DNA of 64,000 nt from Paenibacillus sp. JQZ6Y-1. Lineage in GTDB: Bacteria > Bacillota > Bacilli > Paenibacillales > Paenibacillaceae. Shown here piece by piece: positions 29,356 to 37,919 of this stretch (positions are counted from its first letter, which is position 1; every line of letters begins with the position of its first letter). The position numbers were made by a program, and so were the translations under genes. The notes under the pieces were generated by a model. That model ran no database searches, was not told where the DNA came from, and saw nothing but the letters and a program-made list of their open reading frames with translations. The DNA is taken from the NCBI RefSeq assembly GCF_040719145.1, contig NZ_JBFDUZ010000002.1, positions 518,217 to 582,216 of the forward strand, in the 5' to 3' direction.

Positions 29356-29388
29356 GAAAAAGCACTAGAAACATAAATGTTTCAGTGC
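29356..29388 (-). other. Hairpin with U-run in the SLH gene upstream region
   Basis: On the minus strand GCACT-GAAACAT pairs with ATGTTTC-A-AGTGC (29362-29388, one bulge) and is followed by five T's. It looks like an intrinsic terminator but lies ~175 bp upstream of the SLH start with no gene before it, so it could be a leader attenuator. Confidence 0.4.
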
Positions 29389-29735
29389 CAGCATGGGTTT
29401 TTGTCCGTATGTCCAAAAGATAGGGGATTATTTATTGTGTAAAATTAAATTTTATTATCTCTATTTTAGAAATAGATGCTTCGCGATCATTTGGTATCAT
29501 TTTTTCAATATACTATTATTTTTTAATTGTGAAATGTGCTGAATCGTACGTTTATAAGTTGTCTAGCGAAGTTAGTAGATATGAAATCAATAGGCGAAGC
29601 AGAATGTTCATTTCTTCTTTTTCTAAATTTAAAAATAGTTGGAAATCCTGTGTTCAACATGGTACTATAAACGGCGGGTATAAAATAGATATAAATACCT
29701 AGTTCTAAATAACCAAATTTGAAAGGGGCAATACT

Positions 29736-30545
29736 ATGGCTTTTTGTACACAATGTGGTACAGAACTACGAACAGATGAGGTACATACTTGCTTAGCAAA
29801 ACAGCAATCTGTAGCAGTACCAGTAGCTTCAACCGCTTCGGCGGCAACCGTATCCACTCCAGCACCATCCGCAGCACCAATGCTCAACAATGCAAGAGAG
29901 CAGCTTTCCAAAGTGGACAAGCATAAGATCCTAAACCTGCTCAAAAATCCAATGTCCGCCCTGCAACTACGCGGCGACAGCGATTTGCTGTATGGCATCA
30001 TGGGCATCGCAGTCTCCCTGATCGGCTTTGTATTATGGGCTTGGGCATTCAAGCATCAATTGATCAAAGCGATGATCGGTCAATTGAGCAGCATGTTCGG
30101 TGGTGCTGATCAATATGATCAAACGTATCGCTCCGCCAGCGACTCGATGTCCATCGTCGGTCATTCGCTGATCCTTTCCATCGTATCCACGTTGGTCCTA
30201 CTAGTAGCTGTCTTTTTCATCGGCAACAAGCTGGGGACGCAGCGCCTTCATTGGAAAGATGCACTGGTGAAGCTGGGCGGTTTGCAGCTGGTAACAGGAG
30301 CTGCCTTGCTCATTACTACTCTGCTGATGCTCGTTACGATGAAATTCTCGTTTGTGTTGCTGTTTACTGTACTGACCGCTTCTTTGATGCTCACGCTGTA
30401 TGCAGGGATTGAGATGTTCCGCCTGTCACGCGAGCGTGCAGTATGGTTTATCGGTAGTACTGTGTTGATTCAAATTGTAGCTATTTTGCTGGTGTTCAAC
30501 TCGTTTGGTAATGAGATGGTCAGCAGCCTGCGCGATATGTTCTAA
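29736..30545 (+). CDS. Zinc-ribbon membrane protein (first of a pair)
   Basis: This encodes 269 residues. The N-terminus is a short zinc ribbon with Cys4, Cys7, His17 and Cys19 (FCTQCGTELRTDEVHTCL), a degenerate form in which one ligand is His. An Ala/Ser/Pro-rich linker follows, then a soluble helix and several membrane helices (~90-110, ~140-165, ~185-210, ~215-235, ~240-262). The ATG follows GAAAGGGG. Fifty bases separate it from a second zinc-ribbon gene. It resembles uncharacterised Bacillus zinc-ribbon membrane proteins; the function is unknown. Confidence 0.75.
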   Translation: MAFCTQCGTELRTDEVHTCLAKQQSVAVPVASTASAATVSTPAPSAAPMLNNAREQLSKVDKHKILNLLKNPMSALQLRGDSDLLYGIMGIAVSLIGFVLWAWAFKHQLIKAMIGQLSSMFGGADQYDQTYRSASDSMSIVGHSLILSIVSTLVLLVAVFFIGNKLGTQRLHWKDALVKLGGLQLVTGAALLITTLLMLVTMKFSFVLLFTVLTASLMLTLYAGIEMFRLSRERAVWFIGSTVLIQIVAILLVFNSFGNEMVSSLRDMF

Positions 30546-30595
30546 ACTGCGCCTGCCTATATCATTTTATGGACCAGAGAGGAAGAGACATCCCT

Positions 30596-32188
30596 ATGTA
30601 TTGTGGCAATTGTGGTACTCCTACGGAGAAAGACTGGGCATTCTGCAAGCAATGCGGACACCCGATTGAACAAACCAATCCAACAACCGAAACAACCGAT
30701 ACAAACGTCATGACCGACAACGAACCGGCGATGATGACCGCGGATACACCAGCAGCGTCCGACATTCCGGTAACAAGTCCGGCAGCACCACGAGCACCAT
30801 TATCCAAAACAGCCAAGCGGAATCTGTTCATTGGCGGCGGTGTACTGGTGCTGGCGCTGGCAGCATTCCTGATTTTGCGTCTGACGAACGGTCCGAGTAC
30901 ACCAGAACAGCTGGCAGAAAAACTCAATGCTGCGGTCAATGCAGGCGATGCTAGTCAGCTGGCGTCATATTTGGATGACAAAGATTCACCGCTGCATGAT
31001 CAACAGAAAATCGCTTTGCTGACCGAAGCACTCAAAAATGAAGATACCCGCGAAGAATACGAGTATGAGATTAGCGAGGCACTGGATGAAGCGAAGATCA
31101 ATGAAGAAGATAGCGCTTCTGCTGCCGATGCGCTCAAAAAGCAGCTTCAAGCCGTACTCAGCAATGATTCTAGTTGGATCACCTTTGCACCAGAACAATC
31201 GTGGCGCGGTACTCGCTGGTCGGTACACATCGAACCAGTAGAAGTAGGCAACGACGTATCTTATATGCAGGAAGGTGTCAAATCAACGCTCAAAATTGGC
31301 GATCTGACATCCAGCAGCGATACACTGAGCGATCTGTGGCCAGCAGTCTACAATTACACTGCCACCATCGACGGAACCTATGCAAGTGTACCAGCGCAAG
31401 GAACGGTCAAAGCCTTCAACGTCAAGCGTGTAAACGAAACCGAGCTGGATCAGCAAAAGATTCCGTCCATCACACTGCTAATGCCAGATGGCGATGCAAA
31501 GGTCACGCTGAACGATAAACCGGTCAGCAGCGATCAGGGCGACTATGTGACCATTTTCCCTGCACCTACGGAAGCCAAATTCACCGTTAGCACTAGCGTA
31601 CAAGGCGTCGATCTCAAGGGCGACCTGACGGTCACACCGACAGACGATCAAAACTACGATCTGAGTAAAGTATTGCAGCAGCCGATTGCGGAGAAGGCAC
31701 TGGACATCGTGTACAATGCGTCCGACAGTCTGGCAACAGCAATCAATACAAGCAATCCTAAAGCGCTCAAAGATGTGAATCCCGATTCGGATTACTACAA
31801 CCGTGCGACATGGGAGATGAACGAATTCACGTCCGCGCCTAAGTACAAGCTGAAAAAGGTTGTTATTGATCTTGATTCCGTCGATATCCGTAGCGACGGC
31901 ATTCAGTTGACTGCGACGCAAGTCTACAAACGAACCAATGAAGATGGCTCCGTCGAAGACAAAAATGTAAATTGGGATTATACCATCACCCAGCAGCCGA
32001 ATACTGATCATTGGTGGGTACATTCCGGCTACGCAGGCTGGAACAATGCGATTGGTTCCCAGCACACGATCGATAAGTCTGCGACGGACTCGTCTTCCGC
32101 AGCATCTGATTCCTCATCCACATCATCCGACACATCCTCTGATGCAGCACCATCGGATGAAGCAAGCACAACAACAGACGCAACCTAA
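30596..32188 (+). CDS. Zinc-ribbon membrane protein, YvbJ/TcaA-like
   Basis: This encodes 530 residues. The N-terminal zinc ribbon is canonical (Cys3, Cys6, Cys17, Cys20: YCGNCGTPTEKDWAFCKQCG). One membrane helix (~82-102) leads to a large extracytoplasmic region made of repeated alpha/beta units, as in YvbJ and the staphylococcal TcaA family. TcaA is linked to glycopeptide antibiotic response; the same role here is inference. The C-terminal ~35 residues are Ser/Thr/Asp/Ala rich. The start at 30596 (MYCGNC) is chosen over 30569 because the ribbon begins there and a GAGGAAG site precedes it. Probably co-transcribed with the preceding zinc-ribbon gene. Confidence 0.8.
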   Translation: MYCGNCGTPTEKDWAFCKQCGHPIEQTNPTTETTDTNVMTDNEPAMMTADTPAASDIPVTSPAAPRAPLSKTAKRNLFIGGGVLVLALAAFLILRLTNGPSTPEQLAEKLNAAVNAGDASQLASYLDDKDSPLHDQQKIALLTEALKNEDTREEYEYEISEALDEAKINEEDSASAADALKKQLQAVLSNDSSWITFAPEQSWRGTRWSVHIEPVEVGNDVSYMQEGVKSTLKIGDLTSSSDTLSDLWPAVYNYTATIDGTYASVPAQGTVKAFNVKRVNETELDQQKIPSITLLMPDGDAKVTLNDKPVSSDQGDYVTIFPAPTEAKFTVSTSVQGVDLKGDLTVTPTDDQNYDLSKVLQQPIAEKALDIVYNASDSLATAINTSNPKALKDVNPDSDYYNRATWEMNEFTSAPKYKLKKVVIDLDSVDIRSDGIQLTATQVYKRTNEDGSVEDKNVNWDYTITQQPNTDHWWVHSGYAGWNNAIGSQHTIDKSATDSSSAASDSSSTSSDTSSDAAPSDEASTTTDAT

Positions 32189-32231
32189 TCGCAATCAACA
32201 GCTCATTTTGCTACGATGATGAGCAACACAA

Positions 32232-32303
32232 AAAGCATCCCTTTCTAAGCGGATTGGCGCCAACTGTACTGGTTTCCCATCTGCTATCTGAAAGGGATGC
32301 TTT
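32232..32303. terminator. Long-loop inverted repeat between convergent genes
   Basis: AAAGCATCCCTTTC (32232-32245) and GAAAGGGATGCTTT (32290-32303) form a 14-bp perfect stem with a 44-nt loop. The minus strand reads into a T-run, so it probably ends the GNAT transcript, and perhaps both. Confidence 0.6.
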
Positions 32304-32323
32304 GTTATGTGGTCATGCGTGGA

Positions 32324-32872
32324 TCAGTCCCGTGGATTCACAATCCCCAGCGTCACATGATCCTGCCAGACGCCGTTGATCTTTACATTTTTACGAGCCA
32401 AGCCTTCGCGTGCAAAGCCCACCTTTTCCAACACGCGGAGTGACCCGATATTATGCGGCATCACGCCCGCTTCCAGCCGATGAAGATGCAATTCCTCAAA
32501 CGCATAATCCACCACCATCTTCACCGCCGCCGTCATAATGCCCTTACCATTATGCAGATGATTCAGAAAATACCCAATCCAGCAGCTCTGCAAATTGTCT
32601 CGCACTACCTCCGTCAGCATAATCAGCCCGATGATCTGCTCCGTCTCTCGGTGTACAATCACAAACCAATACCCAACATCCTGCGCCGCTCGTTCCATCC
32701 GTTTACGAGCCAATTCCTGCTGTCCTTCTAGCGTATAAAAGGATTCTTCCCGTGCTCCGGTAAATTGTTGGAAAAACTCACGGTTAGCGGTTTCCATATC
32801 CAGCAGTTGTGCGGCATCCTCCACCTGCACCAATCGCACCTGAATGGTTTCATTTTGCATCATAGTCTTCAT
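32324..32872 (-). CDS. GNAT-family N-acetyltransferase (RimJ/RimL-like)
   Basis: This encodes 182 residues with the GNAT pattern: IGLIMLTEVVRDNLQSCWIGYFL (strands 4-5), the NGKGIMTAAVKMVVDYAFEEL acetyl-CoA pyrophosphate loop and helix, and C-terminal RVLEKVGFAREGLAR. This is the RimJ/RimL subclass that acetylates protein N-termini or small amines using acetyl-CoA. The ATG at 32872 has an AAGGAG site 9 nt before it. It is monocistronic and its substrate cannot be predicted. Confidence 0.88.
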   Translation of the reverse strand: MKTMMQNETIQVRLVQVEDAAQLLDMETANREFFQQFTGAREESFYTLEGQQELARKRMERAAQDVGYWFVIVHRETEQIIGLIMLTEVVRDNLQSCWIGYFLNHLHNGKGIMTAAVKMVVDYAFEELHLHRLEAGVMPHNIGSLRVLEKVGFAREGLARKNVKINGVWQDHVTLGIVNPRD

Positions 32873-33061
32873 ACTTCATCGCTCCTTTTGCTTATTGCGT
32901 TGTCCAAGCCCATCTGCATTGCAGATCCTAACCTCGCCATGCGACAACGAACGATTGCCGCCATCTTGTTGACTACCATATCCGATTGCTTACCACATCT
33001 GAGACTCTGCCCGCCGTATCACCCAATGCTGCCATCCCATACCAACGCTGTAAACCACGTC

Positions 33062-33093
33062 AAAAAAACCACAGGCAACAACGTCCTGTGGTT
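33062..33093 (-). terminator. Terminator of the small secreted-peptide gene
   Basis: On the minus strand AACCACAGG (complement of 33085-33093) pairs with CCTGTGGTT (complement of 33067-33075) and is followed by seven T's. It lies 37 bp downstream of the small gene at 33130-33321, with no other minus-strand gene to serve. Confidence 0.8.
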
Positions 33094-33129
33094 ACGTTTC
33101 ACGCTTTATACCAAATGAGTTCACAGGCG

Positions 33130-33321
33130 TTAACCTGCGTGCAGTTCCGGTGCTTCTGTTCCACTCCGTTCGTAGACAACGGTTGTGGGAAAAGAAAGCC
33201 TGCACACAAGTCGGCAATATCCAGTTTTGGACAGAGCAATCCCGTTGACACCCGCTGCAAAAAACACAGCGGTTGAATAACCGACGCCTGCGGACAGGGA
33301 AGAGAGTACTCTTTTCTTCAC
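33130..33321 (-). CDS. Small Cys-containing peptide with signal-peptide-like N-terminus
   Basis: This encodes 63 residues from a GTG at 33321, with a near-consensus AAAGGAGG site 7 nt upstream. The N-terminus has KKR followed by an apolar stretch (VLSSLSAGVGYSTAVFFAAG), suggesting export. The remainder has two cysteines (YCRLVC) and ends GTEAPELHAG. Its own terminator follows 37 bp after the stop, which supports a real transcript. It could be a secreted signalling peptide, a bacteriocin-like peptide or an inhibitor; no family was recognised. No dedicated receptor or export gene is adjacent. Confidence 0.5.
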   Translation of the reverse strand: MKKRVLSSLSAGVGYSTAVFFAAGVNGIALSKTGYCRLVCRLSFPTTVVYERSGTEAPELHAG

Positions 33322-33783
33322 GGGATTGCCTCCTTTAACAAGAGATTTGGATGGTGCAGGGACACAATACTGTATGAGACAGTGTGGGATGAATGGTCGC
33401 GTGCCAACATTGTATTGGACAGTGTATGTATAATGGGCATGTGCCAATATGGCATCGAACTATACAAAGATTATAGCTATATCCCAAGTTGTTATGTCCT
33501 AGCTTTTTTCTGAGCTTGCTATTGTAAATCTATTCCGAGTTTGCTACTTGCCTGCTATTATATCTGCTCTTATTATGCTTTTCAAATGAGTATGTAGACT
33601 ATTCCATATAGCATCAGCCATCTTTTTCGTTCAACCAACGTGCGTTTGCGTAGGATTAGCGGCTGTGCGGGTATACAATAGAAGAATAACATGGATATAC
33701 AGATCGACCTGCACGATACGAATAAGATAAGCGCCTATCGTTGATCCAAGTCACCTATCATCCGTTGAACAGGAGTGTTGATG

Positions 33784-34203
33784 ATGTACAATCATATTCT
33801 GATTGCCGCCGATGGTTCTAGCAATGCCGTTCGTGCTGCCACCGAAGCCGTCCAGCTAGCACAATTGAATCCACAGGCGACCGTGGAAGTACTGTTCGTC
33901 GTCGATCCAGATAAAGTCAAAGACGAAGTGCTGCATGCTCACAGCCACGACGAGATCCAATACCATCGTCAGGAAAAGGTACAGCCGATCCTCGACACCT
34001 TCCATCAGGCAGGGATTGAGCCGAAGCTGACCACCATCAATGGCGACCCCGGTTCCACGATTGTCGATTATGCACACAAGCATAACGTCGATCTCATCGT
34101 CATCGGTTCCCGTGGACTGAATGCTCTGCAAGAGCTTGTTCTCGGCAGCGTCAGCCATAAAGTCGCCCAGCGTGCCCACTGCCCTGTCTTACTCGTCAAA
34201 TAA
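33784..34203 (+). CDS. Universal stress protein (UspA family)
   Basis: This encodes 139 residues. It begins YNHILIAADGSSNAVRAATE, the canonical Usp strand 1/helix 1, and ends with the nucleotide-binding pattern G-2x-G-9x-G-S in GSRGLNALQELVLGSVSHKV. The ATP-binding class of cytoplasmic stress proteins is indicated by that motif. AGGAG at 33771-33775 suits the ATG at 33781 or 33784; the latter gives the usual N-terminus. Between 33322 and 33783 there is no further gene, only repeats noted separately. Monocistronic. Confidence 0.92.
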   Translation: MYNHILIAADGSSNAVRAATEAVQLAQLNPQATVEVLFVVDPDKVKDEVLHAHSHDEIQYHRQEKVQPILDTFHQAGIEPKLTTINGDPGSTIVDYAHKHNVDLIVIGSRGLNALQELVLGSVSHKVAQRAHCPVLLVK

Positions 34204-34432
34204 TCCGGCATGAAGCGCATAAAACAATTCAAATCTACAGGCAATTCACCGCGTTCAACATGATAGCGCGCTAACAGCTCATCTCCGTTGTATTGCCACC
34301 TTGCCGTTCTTAAACCGCAGCAGGTGAGGATAAACAGATGAGGCTGACTTTTCATCGTCTCACCGTTCTACTATGATAGAAACATACAATGTATACCGAG
34401 CTATTGATCTTATTTCAAAAGGAGACTTACTC

Positions 34433-34903
34433 ATGAGTGAACTGCAACTCGGACAACCTGCACCGGATTTTACATTGGAAGCATCCGGCGGCAACGAAAT
34501 CTCCCTGAGCGATTACCGTGGCAAAAAAGTTGTGCTCTACTTTTACCCGAAAGATAACACCACTGGCTGTACCCAAGAAGCCTGCGACTTTCGCGACAGT
34601 ACTGCGGGCTACGAGCAATATGGCGCCGTCGTGCTAGGCATCAGCCCAGATAGCGTTACCTCCCACGACAAATTCGTCGCCAAACATGAGCTACCCTTCC
34701 CACTATTATCCGACCCTGATCACGCAGTTGCCGAAGCTTACGGTGTATGGCAATTGAAAAAGATGTACGGCAAGGAATACGAAGGCATCGTACGCTCTAC
34801 TTTCCTGATCGACGAAGAGGGGAATCTACAGCAGGAATGGCGCAATGTGAAGGTGAAGGGGCATATTGAGAAGGTGCTTCAGGCAGTACAAGGACAAGCA
34901 TGA
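34433..34903 (+). CDS. bcp: Thioredoxin-dependent thiol peroxidase (Bcp/PrxQ peroxiredoxin)
   Basis: This cytoplasmic peroxiredoxin reduces hydroperoxides using thioredoxin. It encodes 156 residues. The peroxidatic Cys46 and resolving Cys51 are spaced as in atypical 2-Cys PrxQ (TTGCTQEACDF), preceded by the conserved VVLYFYPKDNTTGC. Other family segments are VLGISPDSVTSHDKF and STFLIDEEGNL. The ATG at 34433 follows AAAAGGAG; a longer frame from 34373 has no support. A bidirectional hairpin follows immediately after the stop. Confidence 0.95.
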   Translation: MSELQLGQPAPDFTLEASGGNEISLSDYRGKKVVLYFYPKDNTTGCTQEACDFRDSTAGYEQYGAVVLGISPDSVTSHDKFVAKHELPFPLLSDPDHAVAEAYGVWQLKKMYGKEYEGIVRSTFLIDEEGNLQQEWRNVKVKGHIEKVLQAVQGQA

Positions 34904-34911
34904 TGAAATAC

Positions 34912-34951
34912 GATAAAGACCGAACTCGTATTGATGAGTTCGGTCTTTATC
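34912..34951. terminator. Bidirectional terminator between bcp and the AT-rich pair
   Basis: A 16-bp perfect stem pairs GATAAAGACCGAACTC (34912-34927) with GAGTTCGGTCTTTATC (34936-34951), between convergent genes. Confidence 0.9.
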
Positions 34952-34957
34952 AAAAAC

Positions 34958-35605
34958 TTATTTTATAAATTCATTTATAGCTTCCGTTTTGAGAGTGTTG
35001 AAATGTTCGGTATCCTCACCAATATAATCTAAATTTTCTAATTCTGAAGAAGTTATGGTATTGGCTGTGAATTGTTGTGCTGCTTGTTGCTCTTGTATAT
35101 TAAATTTACCTTGATAAACACCTCGAACAGTATACGTGTCTTCTCCAGTTTTACGTAAGAAAAGAAGATAGGGATCTACGTCATTCATTTTTACATAACC
35201 CTCAATATTCTCATATACTCCATTATCAATTCTGCCATGTTCCATAACAGTTATCAAACTACCATTTCCAATCTCTCCTTTTACAACCTTATCAATTTTA
35301 AAAGGAGTTTTACCCATTGTGTCTATGACTTCTCCTGAGTCGGTTTTGATCTCATAAACATTTTGTTTGTCTACTGCATGACCTGTAACGATAATATCTG
35401 ATTGGTCTGCTAGACTATTAATATTTTCATAGTAAGGGATTTTAGCATGAGAACTAGCGAGTTCATACTTCTTATCATTAGAGATAGTTGTTTTATTCTG
35501 TGCTACAGATATTGGTTTTGCTTCTGTAGTAGTTTCATGTAAGCTTGCTGCCACTATACCAGATATTGCTACCAACGATGTGAGTCCAATTAATAATTTT
35601 TTCAA
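34958..35605 (-). CDS. Secreted hypothetical protein, companion of the matrixin protease
   Basis: This encodes 215 residues with a Sec signal peptide (KKLLIGLTSLVAISGIVAAS). The mature part contains the segment SLADQSDIIVTGHAV, a KGEIGNGSLITVMEHG strand pair and DPYLLFLRK, a pattern seen in small secreted Bacillales proteins of unknown function. The start is a TTG at 35605, 8 nt after AAGGAG; an in-frame GTG at 35614 lies inside that site. It lies 18 bp downstream of the protease gene, is just as A+T rich, and so is probably co-transcribed and co-acquired. It may modulate the protease, which is inference. Confidence 0.7.
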   Translation of the reverse strand: MKKLLIGLTSLVAISGIVAASLHETTTEAKPISVAQNKTTISNDKKYELASSHAKIPYYENINSLADQSDIIVTGHAVDKQNVYEIKTDSGEVIDTMGKTPFKIDKVVKGEIGNGSLITVMEHGRIDNGVYENIEGYVKMNDVDPYLLFLRKTGEDTYTVRGVYQGKFNIQEQQAAQQFTANTITSSELENLDYIGEDTEHFNTLKTEAINEFIK

Positions 35606-35623
35606 GTGAATCACTCCTTAAAT

Positions 35624-36232
35624 TTAGTACTTATAATCTACATTTGCATAATCCAAAGATGTTGGACCACCATATTTAGTTACTCGAGTAGCTGCCATTA
35701 CGGAATTAGCTTCATCGGGTTGATGGCGAAGATTTAGAGTATGTCCTAGTTCATGTACCGCAACATCTAGTACTTCATTAGAAGAACTCAGTGTTTGAAT
35801 GTTTCTATTAGCCATTATTAAATTTGCGCTATAGTAAGAGACGGAAGGATTATCAACTTGAGAACCGGTCACCAATTTACCAGATGAATCGTAAGGTTTT
35901 ACTACTCCGTAGTATTCCAAATTTGCATCATTCGTTGCGTAAAATCTTAGTGAAGCATTGCTCATAGAAGAAGCTTTTGAATAACCGATGTTAGCAGCAG
36001 CTGCGGCATCCCATTTGGCTCTAGCATTACTTAGGATAGTTTCATACCCTAATCCAGCAACAGAAGAATCATTATACCAAGGCATGGCAGCAATCTTTGT
36101 TTTTGAAAAACCTTGGTTTTTAAAAAAGGCATTGTCTCCATTATATTCGGCGGCGTGCGTTACCGAAGGAAGAAGAACAATAGTGGAAATTGAAATTCCA
36201 AGTAGTGAAGCTAAGGCTTTCTTTCTAAACAT
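35624..36232 (-). CDS. Secreted matrixin-like zinc metalloprotease
   Basis: This encodes 202 residues. The signal peptide (~1-27, RKKALASLLGISISTIVLLP, cleavage near THAAE) precedes a compact catalytic domain. The extended zinc motif HELGHTLNLRH supplies His160, Glu161, His164 and His170, followed by the Met-turn in SVMAAT (Met179), as in matrixins/metzincins. There is no pro-domain cysteine switch, so latency must work differently from animal MMPs. It starts after AGGAGGAATACTT. A+T content is clearly higher than in neighbouring genes, suggesting transfer. It heads a two-gene operon with the secreted companion. Confidence 0.85.
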   Translation of the reverse strand: MFRKKALASLLGISISTIVLLPSVTHAAEYNGDNAFFKNQGFSKTKIAAMPWYNDSSVAGLGYETILSNARAKWDAAAAANIGYSKASSMSNASLRFYATNDANLEYYGVVKPYDSSGKLVTGSQVDNPSVSYYSANLIMANRNIQTLSSSNEVLDVAVHELGHTLNLRHQPDEANSVMAATRVTKYGGPTSLDYANVDYKY

Positions 36233-36296
36233 AAGTATTCCTCCTAAATCTTATAAAAGTACTTTCTAATTAGTGTTGCTTAATAGATTAGACGTT

Positions 36297-36330
36297 AAAA
36301 AAAGAAAAAAGTTTCTATTTTATAGAAACT
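36297..36330 (-). terminator. Terminator of the DedA gene
   Basis: AGTTTCTA (36310-36317), a 5-nt loop and TAGAAACT (36323-36330) read into a long T-run on the minus strand, 44 bp past the DedA stop. Confidence 0.75.
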
Positions 36331-36373
36331 AATTCCTTAATAGATTATTTATGTTAAAAAAATACATTGTAGA

Positions 36374-37015
36374 TTATTCATCCGACTTCTTCTTCCCAAA
36401 CCGATTCACCAGTTGAATGCCCAGCCATCTGCGGTACTTCACAATCACTACCGCCAACACTAGACCAACCAGAACCGCAATCGCTTCAAAGGAATACTCA
36501 TGAATCCAGTGAAACACCATATTCCATTGTGGTCCAAAGATCTTGCCCAGCAGCAGAAACACCAGCACCCATAGCATCGCTCCGCTATACGCATACGCGG
36601 CAAAGCGCCAAAACTTATAATTCATTATTCCAGAAAAGTAACCTGTAAAATGCCGCACCCCCGGAATGAAATACCCGACAAACACCAGCGTATACCCATA
36701 CTTGTTAAACCAAGTTTGCGCCTTATCTAGCTTATGCTCTGGCAGTAGAATCCACTTCCCGTATTTGCGCATAAACGGTAAGCCTGCCTTTTTCCCGATA
36801 AAATACGTAATGGTCATCCCGATCGTCGTTCCAGCAAAGGCGCACAGGAGTAACCATCCAAAATGCAAATGCTCCAAATACGACAAATAGCCTGCATATG
36901 CCATCGTCGTTTCGCCCGGAAAAGGAAGAGCGACAAATTCCAACAGCAGACCTAGAAACAATACCAGATAGCCGTGATGAGTAAATAATGATTCCAAATA
37001 TTCTACAATTCCCAT
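36374..37015 (-). CDS. DedA-family membrane protein
   Basis: This encodes 213 residues with about five membrane-associated helices. DedA/SNARE-associated family features are FPGETTMAYAGYL near the first re-entrant loop, the GAxxG-like FAGTTIGMTITYFIGKKAGLPFM segment and the FIPGVRHFTGYFSGIM motif. DedA proteins act in undecaprenyl-phosphate or lipid flipping and in envelope homeostasis. The ATG at 37015 follows TGGAGGCAATCTC; a longer frame to 37081 has no ribosome site. Monocistronic. Confidence 0.9.
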   Translation of the reverse strand: MGIVEYLESLFTHHGYLVLFLGLLLEFVALPFPGETTMAYAGYLSYLEHLHFGWLLLCAFAGTTIGMTITYFIGKKAGLPFMRKYGKWILLPEHKLDKAQTWFNKYGYTLVFVGYFIPGVRHFTGYFSGIMNYKFWRFAAYAYSGAMLWVLVFLLLGKIFGPQWNMVFHWIHEYSFEAIAVLVGLVLAVVIVKYRRWLGIQLVNRFGKKKSDE

Positions 37016-37250
37016 GAGATTGCCTCCACAAGCTAGAATGATCCTCAGTATAGTACAAGGAAGTGGCATTTCTGTGCCCATGTCCGAATAAGATGGGGCA
37101 ACCGTTTTCTTCTATTTTCTTCTATAATAACGGAAATTTCCAGTCAGATATGTATAGTATACAATATCTGTGTAACGCGAGTTGAAGGATCGCACAAGTG
37201 CAGGTGGGCGATAGTGCCATTACTATCTCAGTAGCATCGCTTAACGCTAA

Positions 37251-37919
37251 CTACGTAACAGGATGGCTATCGATCCAATCCTGCACAGCCTCGAATACCT
37301 CGCCTTTACGCTCAGCATAACAGACCAGATGTCCGCTGGCAGGTATAATCACTACTTTCGTATGCGGTGTGCCTAGATGCTCTGCCAGATACGAAGCGCT
37401 TTTGAGTTTGACAAGATGATCTTGATCACCTTGCACAATCAGTGTAGGGATATGGATATGCGGATAGATCGTAAAGGATTCGTGAACGATCCGATAAAAT
37501 TCACGTGTTGCTCTGGAAGGCACAACGAACATATTGCGAATATACGCTTTTACCATGGACCACTTCGACAGCGTTCGGATAATCTGCTGCGGATTGAGTG
37601 GGAACACAGGCGCAGCCAGCATTGTTAATGAGCAAATCTGATTCGGATACTTCATCACCAGATGAGCCGCAATGAGTGCGCCTGTAGAGAAGCCAATCAG
37701 ATGTATGTGGGAAGACGTAATGAGCAATTGTTTTAATTCAGTCTCGGCGCTCTCTATCCAATGATGACGAGTGGCGTCTCGAAGCTCGGCTTTGGTGCCA
37801 CCATGCCCTTGCAAAGTGAATCGTTTGACCTTGTACCCTTGCGTTTCTAAATATTCAGCTAATGGAGATACTTCATGCTCTCCTCCGGTGAATCCGTGAA
37901 TCAGCAGACATACGTTCAC
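37251..37919 (-). CDS. Alpha/beta hydrolase, carboxylesterase (Est30-like)
   Basis: This encodes 222 residues with the alpha/beta-hydrolase core. The oxyanion segment is HGFTGGEHEV (8-17), the nucleophile elbow GFSTG has Ser78, the acid is Asp167 in GDQDH, and His197 is in ASGHL. The size and motifs match the Geobacillus Est30 monoacylglycerol/carboxylesterase class. There is no signal peptide. It starts at a GTG (37919) preceded by AAAGGAG. Monocistronic; natural substrate unknown. Confidence 0.87.
   Translation of the reverse strand: MNVCLLIHGFTGGEHEVSPLAEYLETQGYKVKRFTLQGHGGTKAELRDATRHHWIESAETELKQLLITSSHIHLIGFSTGALIAAHLVMKYPNQICSLTMLAAPVFPLNPQQIIRTLSKWSMVKAYIRNMFVVPSRATREFYRIVHESFTIYPHIHIPTLIVQGDQDHLVKLKSASYLAEHLGTPHTKVVIIPASGHLVCYAERKGEVFEAVQDWIDSHPVT

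Noticed and set aside
29523..29753. 76-residue minus-strand frame before the first zinc-ribbon gene
   Set aside because: It overlaps that gene's start antisense, and the hairpin at 29356 is the only hint of a minus-strand transcript. Too weak to call.
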